A stretch of 37,740 bases of DNA from Azospirillum soli (GTDB lineage: Bacteria > Pseudomonadota > Alphaproteobacteria > Azospirillales > Azospirillaceae): contig NZ_JAGINQ010000039.1 in the NCBI RefSeq assembly GCF_017876165.1, positions 1-37,740 on the forward strand, read 5' to 3'. Positions 31,812 through 37,740 of the stretch are shown piece by piece. The notes under the pieces are model-generated. The model had not been told where the DNA came from. It made no database searches and saw only the letters and a program-made list of their open reading frames with translations. Numbering within the stretch: the stretch's first letter is position 1; each line of letters begins with the position of its first letter. The translations under genes were made by a program, and so were the position numbers.

Positions 31812-32366
31812 ATGCTCCGAAGACTTCGCCGCGACGAGCGCGGCACCACCATGGTCGAAATGGCCCTCGTGTTTCCGCTGCTCCTGGTGCTGACCTTCGC
31901 GATTCTGGAGTTCGGCAACCTGTCCTACCAGTGGCTGATCGCGGAGAAGGCGACGGAGATGGGCGCGCGCTTCGCGGTCACGTCCAACATCGTCGCCACC
32001 GGGATCCCGGAATGCGGGGTGGCGACCACCGCCACGGCCGGCACGCCCTGCCGCCAGATTGCCGGATCGGTCGGCTGGCAGCGGACCTGCACGTCGGGGT
32101 CCAGCGGCTGCGACGCCACCGCTTTCAACGCCATCGTTCAGCAGATGCGGACGATCTATCCGCGCATCGCGCCGGGCAACGTCACCGTCCAGTACTTCGG
32201 CACCGGCCTCGGCTTCGTCGGCCGAGGGTCCCCGGTTCCGAACGTCACGGTCTCGCTGAACGGCCTGACCTTCGACTTCGTCGTCCTCAACGGTCTTTTC
32301 GGGTTCGGTCCGATCACGATGCCGGACTTCCGGGCGACCCTGACCGGTGAAGACCTCTCGTCCTGA
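31812..32366 (+). CDS. Second TadE/TadF-like pseudopilin
   Basis: A 184-residue protein with the same layout: DERGTTMVEMALVFPLLLVL (8-27) gives the leader, Gly, and Glu at +5, then a membrane helix. The soluble part contains four cysteines (ECGVA, TPCRQ, RTCTS, SGCDA), fewer than the TadG-like protein. It is probably TadF in function, although naming TadE and TadF by sequence alone is uncertain. GGAGAAGG precedes ATG 31812, and the gap to the previous gene is 11 bases. Confidence 0.82.
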   Translation: MLRRLRRDERGTTMVEMALVFPLLLVLTFAILEFGNLSYQWLIAEKATEMGARFAVTSNIVATGIPECGVATTATAGTPCRQIAGSVGWQRTCTSGSSGCDATAFNAIVQQMRTIYPRIAPGNVTVQYFGTGLGFVGRGSPVPNVTVSLNGLTFDFVVLNGLFGFGPITMPDFRATLTGEDLSS

Positions 32367-32390
32367 TCCCTCAGCAGAACTGGAACGACC

Positions 32391-33614
32391 ATGAGCCGCC
32401 GCATCAACAGCTTTGCCCTTCTGCGGTCCTCCGACTGTGCCGACGAGCTGCGCTCCGCGTTCGACGCCGCAAACGCCGGACGGCTCGACCTGAGGATGAT
32501 CGCCAGCTCCACGCCCGTCCGGTTCGACGCTCCGGCCGGGGCCGAGGCAATCCTGATCGAACTGGACCCCGGCGAGCCGGGCGCCGTCGATGCGCTGGCG
32601 CGTTTCGTTCGCGACGCGGCCAATGGACGGCCGGTGATCGCCATCGCCCGCGACGCTACCGTGCAGTCCGTGCGGGCGCTGATGCGGGCGGGCGCGCTGG
32701 ACGTGCTGCCGCGCCCGGTGTCGGCCGGCGACCTCGGCCACGCGCTGGAGCACGCCCGCACGCTGCTGGCGCAGCGTGGCCGGCAGGACGGGCGGGTCGT
32801 CACCGTCCTGCGCAGCTGCGGTGGTGTCGGCGCCACCACGCTGGCCGTGCAGACGGCGCTGGAGCTGGTCAACCGGGACCGCAACCACAAGGCGCGCGTC
32901 TGCCTCGCCGACTTCGACCTGCAATTCGGCAATGCGGCCCTGTCGCTGGATCTCGGCGGCACCGCCGGGCTGATGCAGATCCTTGAGGCGCCCGCGCGGC
33001 TGGATGCCGCCTTTCTGTCATCCGCCGTGGCGCACCACGCGTCGGGCCTCGACGTGCTGGCCGCCCCGCCGGAGATCGTGCCGCATGACACGCTGACCGC
33101 GGACATGGCGTCGCGCATCCTGGCCCTGCTGCGCGAGCAGTACGATTTCGTCGTCGTGGACATGCCGCACGCCTGGACCTCCTGGACCTCCCCGGTGCTG
33201 GCCGGGTCGGAGCTGGTCGCCCTGGTGATGCGCCCGGACGTGACCGGCGTGCTGCGCACCCAGGGCCACCTGAAACTGATCGCGGAGGAGGAGTTGGACG
33301 ATGTGCCGCGCCTGATCGTCGCCAGCCAGGTGGAGCAGGGCTCCGCCGCGCGCCAGGCGCTCAAGGATGCGCAGGCGGCGTTGGGCGAGCCGATCCAGGC
33401 CTGCATCCGCTTCGATGCCAAGGCGGCGGCGGCGGCCCGTGAGGCCGGCAAGCCCCTGCGCGAGGTGGCCGCCGGCAGCGTCATCGCGAAGGACACGCGC
33501 GCCTTCGCCGGGCTGATCCTCTCGACCCTGTTCCCCGCCGCCAGGGAGGTCGAGGCGCCGCGCTCCGCCCTGCGCCGGCTGTTCTCCCTCACGCCGCTCG
33601 CCGCGGCCCGCTGA
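32391..33614 (+). CDS. cpaE: CpaE/TadZ-type localisation ATPase-like protein
   Basis: A 407-residue protein. An N-terminal receiver-like domain (about 1-125, no clear phosphoacceptor signature) is followed by a ParA/MinD-like domain. The P-loop reads CGGVGATT (143-150), where the deviant Walker A lysines of ParA/MinD are absent, as in some other CpaE/TadZ proteins. VCLADFDLQFGNAALSLDL (about 178-196) and YDFVVVDMPH (Walker B region) are also visible. In other bacteria CpaE/TadZ places the pilus machine at the cell pole. Its stop is 25 bases from cpaF. Confidence 0.88.
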   Translation: MSRRINSFALLRSSDCADELRSAFDAANAGRLDLRMIASSTPVRFDAPAGAEAILIELDPGEPGAVDALARFVRDAANGRPVIAIARDATVQSVRALMRAGALDVLPRPVSAGDLGHALEHARTLLAQRGRQDGRVVTVLRSCGGVGATTLAVQTALELVNRDRNHKARVCLADFDLQFGNAALSLDLGGTAGLMQILEAPARLDAAFLSSAVAHHASGLDVLAAPPEIVPHDTLTADMASRILALLREQYDFVVVDMPHAWTSWTSPVLAGSELVALVMRPDVTGVLRTQGHLKLIAEEELDDVPRLIVASQVEQGSAARQALKDAQAALGEPIQACIRFDAKAAAAAREAGKPLREVAAGSVIAKDTRAFAGLILSTLFPAAREVEAPRSALRRLFSLTPLAAAR

Positions 33615-33639
33615 CGTCCCGAAAGGAAAGGAATCCGCC

Positions 33640-35040
33640 ATGTTCGGTCGTTTTCGCGGCGGCGCGTCCGCCGCAGCCGTCGAACGCGTCCCCGCGCCGG
33701 AGGTCCGGCCGGCTCCGGCCGCCGCCGAGCCGGTCGCCGTCCTCAAACCGGTCAGCTTCGAGGACAGCGAGCGCTACATCGACCTGAAGGTCAGCCTGCA
33801 CCGTAAGCTGATCGACATCATCAACCTCGGCGCGCTTGAAAAGATGGAGCGCGACGACATCGCCCGCGAGGTGAACGAGCTGTTGGGCGAGCTTCTGGCG
33901 GAAGAGCAGATCGCGCTGAACGCCGGCGAGCGCAGCCGCCTGACCCGCGACATCATCGACGAACTGCTGGGGCTGGGGCCGCTGGAGCCGCTGCTGAAGG
34001 ACGCCACGGTGTCCGACATCCTGGTCAACACGTTCGCCCAGGTCTTCGTCGAGCGGCGCGGGACGCTGGAGCTGTCCAACGTGAAGTTCCGCGACGAACG
34101 CCACCTGCGCCGCATCATCGACCGCATTGTCGCCGGGGTCGGGCGCCGCGTGGACGAGTCCCAGCCGATGGTGGACGCCCGGCTGCCCGACGGCTCGCGC
34201 GTGAACGCGGTGGTTCCGCCGGTGGCGGTGGACGGCTCCGTCGTGTCGATCCGCAAGTTCTCCAAGACCCCGCTGAACATCGACCGGCTGATCGGCGTCG
34301 GCGCCATCACGCCGGAGATCGCCCAGGTGCTCAAGGCCGTGGTGCGGTCGCGGCTGAACGTGCTGATCTCCGGTGGCACCGGCACCGGCAAGACGACGAT
34401 GCTGAACGCCCTGTCCAGCTTCATCGGCGAGCGCGAGCGCATCGTCACCATCGAGGATGCGGCCGAGCTTCAACTCCAGCAGATCCATGTGGTGCGTCTG
34501 GAGACCCGCCCGGCGAACATCGAGGGCCGGGGCGAGATCGCCCAGCGGGAGCTGGTCAAGAACGCACTCCGCATGCGGCCCGACCGCATCATCCTGGGCG
34601 AGTGCCGTTCGGGCGAGGCCTTCGACATGCTCCAGGCCATGAACACCGGCCACGACGGCTCGATGACCACCATCCACGCCAACACCCCGCGCGACGCGCT
34701 GGGCCGCCTGGAGCAGCTGATCGGCATGACCGGCATGAACCTGCCGCCGCGCTCCATGCGCGCGCAGATCGCCTCGGCCATCAACGTGATCCTGCAGATC
34801 CGCCGCTTCTCGGACGGACGCCGCCGCCTCGTCAGCCTTAGCGAGATCACCGGCATGGAAGGCGAGATCATCACCATGCAGGAGATCTTCCGCTTCGACC
34901 AGCACGGCGTGGACGAGGACGGCACGGTGCGGGGCGAACATGTCGCCACCGGCGTGCGCCCCCGCTTCTACGAGCATGCCGCCACCGCCGGCCTGGAGCT
35001 GCCGAGCCGCCTGTTCGCCGCGAACCACCGGCTGGCGTGA
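33640..35040 (+). CDS. cpaF: Tad pilus assembly ATPase CpaF/TadA
   Basis: A 466-residue hexameric secretion ATPase (VirB11/GspE superfamily) powering pilus extension and retraction. Seen motifs are Walker A GGTGTGKT (245-252), the Asp box VTIEDAAEL (269-277), Walker B RIILGECRSGE (316-326) and the His box GHDGSMTTIHA (337-347). The N-terminal domain (about 45-200) includes the conserved DILVNTF and RLPDGSRVNA. ATG 33640 follows AAAGGA. The length fits the family. It is cytoplasmic, docking on TadB and TadC. Confidence 0.95.
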   Translation: MFGRFRGGASAAAVERVPAPEVRPAPAAAEPVAVLKPVSFEDSERYIDLKVSLHRKLIDIINLGALEKMERDDIAREVNELLGELLAEEQIALNAGERSRLTRDIIDELLGLGPLEPLLKDATVSDILVNTFAQVFVERRGTLELSNVKFRDERHLRRIIDRIVAGVGRRVDESQPMVDARLPDGSRVNAVVPPVAVDGSVVSIRKFSKTPLNIDRLIGVGAITPEIAQVLKAVVRSRLNVLISGGTGTGKTTMLNALSSFIGERERIVTIEDAAELQLQQIHVVRLETRPANIEGRGEIAQRELVKNALRMRPDRIILGECRSGEAFDMLQAMNTGHDGSMTTIHANTPRDALGRLEQLIGMTGMNLPPRSMRAQIASAINVILQIRRFSDGRRRLVSLSEITGMEGEIITMQEIFRFDQHGVDEDGTVRGEHVATGVRPRFYEHAATAGLELPSRLFAANHRLA

Positions 35041-35056
35041 CACCAGCTGGCGTGAC
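35027..35056 (+). repeat. Tandem 15-base duplication over the cpaF stop
   Basis: ACCGGCTGGCGTGAC (35027-35041) is followed directly by ACCAGCTGGCGTGAC (35042-35056), differing at one base. The first copy contains the cpaF stop. The second adds an out-of-use in-frame stop and lengthens the gap to tadB. Confidence 0.7.
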
Positions 35057-35089
35057 GGCCGCCGCCGCAGGCGACCGAGGAGGGGACCC

Positions 35090-36058
35090 ATGAGCTTCAG
35101 CGACATCGACTTCGCCTATATCCTGCTCTTCGTTTCGGGGCTGCTCCTGGTCGAGGGGCTGTACCATCTGGTGTTGGACCGGACGCAGGGGGAGAATGGC
35201 GGGCGGAACCGCCGCATGCGCCTGATCGCGTCGGGGGCCGGCGGCAACGCCATGCTGAACCGGCTGCGCCGGGGCGAGATGGATCGCGCCTCCGCCGCCA
35301 TCGCCCGCGTCCTTCCCTTCGTGGAGCGGATGATCCGCGAGGCGGGGATGGTGGTCACCGTGGGCCGCTTCGCGCTTCTGTGCCTCGTCCTGGTCGCAGT
35401 GGCTCTGGTCGTCTTCCGGTTCGCCGTGGGGTTGAACCCGATGCTGACCGCAGTCGCCGCGTTGGCGGCGGGTGTCAGCGTTCCGCTGCTGTTCCTGGCG
35501 GGGCGGCGCAAGCGGCGCATCGCGCAGCTCGGCCAGCAGTTCCCCGAGGCGCTTGAGATGATGGTCCGCGGCCTGAAGGCGGGGCATCCGATCAACTCGG
35601 CCATCGCCCTGGTGGCGACGGAGATGTCCGACCCCATCGGCACGGAGTTCGGCATCGTTGTGGACGAAATGACCTACGGTCTCGACCTGCACTCCGCGTT
35701 GCTCAATCTGGCGGCGCGCGTGCCGCATCCGGATCTGCGGTATTTCATCGTCACCGTGCAGATCCAGCACAGCACGGGTGGCAACCTGGGCGAGGCGCTC
35801 AGCAACCTCGCGGCCGTCATCCGCGACCGCTTTACCATGAAGGCGAAGATCAAGGCGCTGACCTCGCAGGGCCGTTCGGCCGGCTTCATCATCGGTCTAA
35901 TGCCCTTTGCCGCCGCCCTGCTGATCAACACGATCAACAAGGGCTATTTCGGCGACGTGCTGACCGACCCCCTCTTCTTGCCGGCCTTGGGCTTTGCCGG
36001 CGTGCTGATGGTGATGGGGCACTTCATCATTCACCGGCTCGTGAATTTCCGGTTCTGA
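35090..36058 (+). CDS. tadB: Tad pilus inner-membrane platform protein TadB
   Basis: A 322-residue polytopic protein with a T2SSF (GspF-type) domain in the C-terminal half. Membrane spans are visible near residues 10-25, about 100-145 (two), 270-285 and 300-315. Between them is the cytoplasmic domain with FPEALEMMVRGLKAGHPINS and STGGNLGEALSNLAAVIRDR, typical of TadB. The frame is open from 34940, but ATG 35090, preceded by GAGGAGGGG, is the evident start. It forms the platform with TadC that the CpaF ATPase acts on. Confidence 0.93.
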   Translation: MSFSDIDFAYILLFVSGLLLVEGLYHLVLDRTQGENGGRNRRMRLIASGAGGNAMLNRLRRGEMDRASAAIARVLPFVERMIREAGMVVTVGRFALLCLVLVAVALVVFRFAVGLNPMLTAVAALAAGVSVPLLFLAGRRKRRIAQLGQQFPEALEMMVRGLKAGHPINSAIALVATEMSDPIGTEFGIVVDEMTYGLDLHSALLNLAARVPHPDLRYFIVTVQIQHSTGGNLGEALSNLAAVIRDRFTMKAKIKALTSQGRSAGFIIGLMPFAAALLINTINKGYFGDVLTDPLFLPALGFAGVLMVMGHFIIHRLVNFRF

Positions 36059-36077
36059 CCGTGGAGGCGAGGCAGCC

Positions 36078-37061
36078 ATGCTCGATGTCCTGAACGAATT
36101 CCGCTACGTCTTCGTCGACGAACGGTCGCTCATCCTGGCCATCGTCTTCGTGTCCGCCGTACTGGCGGTGTTGGCCGGCGCCTCTGCCCTGATGGGCACC
36201 GGAACCGGGGGCGGGCGCCTGCGCACCCTGGCGGGCAAGGACCGATCCGCCGCCTCGCTGCGCAACGGGTTCGGCAGCGACGGCGCGCGCGATCTCGTGC
36301 GCCGGCTGGAACGCGCGGTCGTGCCTACCGACGGGCGGAAGCGAACGCACGCGCAGACGCGCCTCGTGCAGGCGGGCTTCTATCACCCGCAGGCGCTGGC
36401 CATCTTCTTCGCGATCCGCTGCGTCCTGGCGCTCGTCCTGCCGGTCGTCGGGCTGTTTGCCCTGCCGATGCTCACCGGCAGCATGACCGTGCAGAAGATG
36501 TACGCCGTGGGTGCGGGGGCGGTCGCCCTCGGCTTCTTCGGGCCGGCGATGTTCGTGTCCCGGCGCATCAAGCAGCGTCAGCAGTCCGTGCGCGAAGCCT
36601 TTCCGGATACGCTGGACATGCTGCTGGTCTGTGTGGAGGCCGGTCTCGGCCTGAATGCCGCCATTTCCCGCGTGGCGACCGAGCTGCAGCAGGCCTATCC
36701 CCTGCTGAGCGAGCATTTCATGATCCTCGGCCTGGAGATGCAGGCGGGCATCGGCCGCGACACGGCCCTGCGGAATCTCGGCGTGCGCATCGGCATCGAT
36801 GAGGTCAGCGCGCTAACCACCCTGCTGATCCAGTCCGACAGCATGGGCGTCAGCATCGCGCAGACGCTGCGGGTCTACGCCTCGGAAATGCGGCGCAACC
36901 GCATGCTGCGCGCCGAGGAGCACGCCAACAAGCTGCCGGTGCACATGGTGCTGCCGCTGGCCGCCTTCATCATGCCGTCCTTCCTGATCGTCATCACCAC
37001 CCCGACGGTCATCCGCGTCCTGCGCGTCCTCGTCCCGGCCCTCCAGGGCTCCGGCCATTGA
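36078..37061 (+). CDS. tadC: Tad pilus inner-membrane platform protein TadC
   Basis: A 327-residue T2SSF-domain membrane protein, paralogous to TadB. There is one N-terminal span (about 15-35), two mid spans (about 110-160) and a C-terminal pair (about 285-320). The domain includes FPDTLDMLLVCVEAGLGLNA and VSALTTLLIQSDSMGVSIAQ, characteristic of TadC. GGAGG is 12 bases upstream. The gap to tadB is 19 bases, so the two are cotranscribed. It is a structural partner of TadB in the motor platform. Confidence 0.93.
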   Translation: MLDVLNEFRYVFVDERSLILAIVFVSAVLAVLAGASALMGTGTGGGRLRTLAGKDRSAASLRNGFGSDGARDLVRRLERAVVPTDGRKRTHAQTRLVQAGFYHPQALAIFFAIRCVLALVLPVVGLFALPMLTGSMTVQKMYAVGAGAVALGFFGPAMFVSRRIKQRQQSVREAFPDTLDMLLVCVEAGLGLNAAISRVATELQQAYPLLSEHFMILGLEMQAGIGRDTALRNLGVRIGIDEVSALTTLLIQSDSMGVSIAQTLRVYASEMRRNRMLRAEEHANKLPVHMVLPLAAFIMPSFLIVITTPTVIRVLRVLVPALQGSGH

Positions 37062-37086
37062 TGAACATTGGAGAGAAACTCAGATC

Positions 37087-37584
37087 ATGATCGATCCCTT
37101 TGTCGCCTGCGCCGGTGCCCTGCTGGTTCTCGCCGCCGGGTGGGACGCCGCCCGCTTCCGAATCCCGAACGCAATCAGCCTTGCTCTGGTCGGCCTGTTC
37201 GCGCTGCGCGCGGCGGTCCTGCCGGATGCGGCGGAAGAGGTTCGGCACCTGCTGCCCGCTGGCATCACCTTCGCTGTTACGGCCTTAATGTTCGCGCGGG
37301 GGCTGATCGGGGGTGGCGACGTAAAGCTGCTCGCGACCGCCACGCTGTGGATTCCGCCCGCCCTGGTGTTGCCGCAGATTTTTGCGGTGAGCTCCATAGG
37401 CGCGGGGCTGGCGGTGGGGTTGACCGTGGTCCGCAAGCTCCTACGCCCGATGTTGCGTTGGGCCACACCGGCGGGACGCGTTGGAATGGAGGCGTTGCCC
37501 CATGTCCTCCGCGACAGCGCGCCCGTGCCCTATGGCATTGCCATCACGGCGGGAACGCTGCTCTATCTGCCCTGGCTGGTCTGA
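37087..37584 (+). CDS. cpaA: Prepilin peptidase CpaA/TadV
   Basis: A 165-residue A24-type aspartic protease in the inner membrane, processing Flp and the TadE-like pseudopilins. Catalytic Asp20 (WDAARFRIPN) and Asp78 in the GxGD-type GGGDVK (75-80) are present. There are about five membrane spans. It lacks the N-methylase domain of PilD, as usual for TadV. GGAGAG lies 10 bases upstream of ATG 37087. It is last in the tad operon here; cpaA is more often next to flp. Confidence 0.93.
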   Translation: MIDPFVACAGALLVLAAGWDAARFRIPNAISLALVGLFALRAAVLPDAAEEVRHLLPAGITFAVTALMFARGLIGGGDVKLLATATLWIPPALVLPQIFAVSSIGAGLAVGLTVVRKLLRPMLRWATPAGRVGMEALPHVLRDSAPVPYGIAITAGTLLYLPWLV

Positions 37585-37740
37585 GACCATGTTCGGGTGC
37601 GGTCAACTTGCCGGCCGGATGACGGCATCGTCATATTAAGTACGCCTAAAGCGGATTGTTTTTGGGTGTAGACGGCATTTTGGCTGGCCCGTGCTGTTGG
37701 AGTGAGACACCGTCGAAGGGTCTGCGTCCATGGGCCAGCC
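37585..37740. other. Region after the tad operon, to the window end
   Basis: No complete gene. ATGACG (37619-37624) and CGTCAT (37629-37634) form a short hairpin 35 bases past cpaA that may end the operon, but there is no T-run. GGCTGGCCC (37682-37690) and GGGCCAGCC (37732-37740) are inverted copies. An ATG at 37730, with AAGGG ahead, may begin a further plus-strand gene beyond the window. Confidence 0.3.

Overview
This window looks like part of a large replicon (chromosome, chromid or megaplasmid) of a GC-rich alphaproteobacterium. An Azospirillum-like member of the Rhodospirillales is my best guess. The basis is the high GC content, the ABC-independent solute transporters with periplasmic binding proteins, the alphaproteobacterial (Cpa-type) Tad proteins, an IalB-family protein and the mix of insertion-sequence families. 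No rRNA, tRNA, CRISPR array or replication origin was seen. The species assignment is inference.

Bases 1-10300 hold a sugar-acid catabolic block. On the minus strand an IclR-type regulator, 2-dehydro-3-deoxygalactonokinase (dgoK), KDPGal aldolase (dgoA), a tripartite tricarboxylate-type transporter (tctC, tctB, tctA) and an SMP-30/gluconolactonase lie in that transcription order, several with overlapping ends. Divergent from it are an SDR dehydrogenase and an ArsB/NhaD-type membrane transporter. Together they suggest uptake and oxidation of an aldose or aldonate through a De Ley-Doudoroff-like route: dehydrogenase, lactonase, (dehydratase not in window), kinase, aldolase. IS6, IS3 and IS701 remnants edge this block.

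Bases 11600-15200 hold a minus-strand TRAP transporter (dctP, dctQ, dctM). Divergent from it is a frameshifted, truncated malonyl-CoA decarboxylase gene that keeps a perfect ribosome binding site. This suggests a decayed malonate-utilisation module whose transporter survives. The TRAP leader carries four GCATG elements spaced 11, 10 and 11 bp apart.

Bases 15500-23400 are accessory. They hold two small lipoprotein genes in a more AT-rich patch, an IS6-family remnant, an IalB-family exported protein and a 1410-residue autotransporter. The autotransporter passenger carries about six degenerate modules resembling those of rickettsial Sca/OmpB proteins. A run of broken IS5, IS6-like, IS630 and IS5 transposases follows.

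Bases 23500-37584 hold a SleB-type cell-wall hydrolase and an almost complete Tad (Flp) tight-adherence pilus locus on the plus strand: tadD, an unknown exported protein, the secretin cpaC, a small lipoprotein, a terminator, flp pilin with a long structured leader, cpaB, a TadG-like protein, two TadE-like pseudopilins, cpaE/tadZ, cpaF/tadA, tadB, tadC and the prepilin peptidase cpaA/tadV. The secretin lies before flp and cpaB, and no standard CpaD is seen. The most notable items for follow-up are the autotransporter, the flp leader, the phased GCATG array, the decayed malonate module and the 31-codon lipoprotein.
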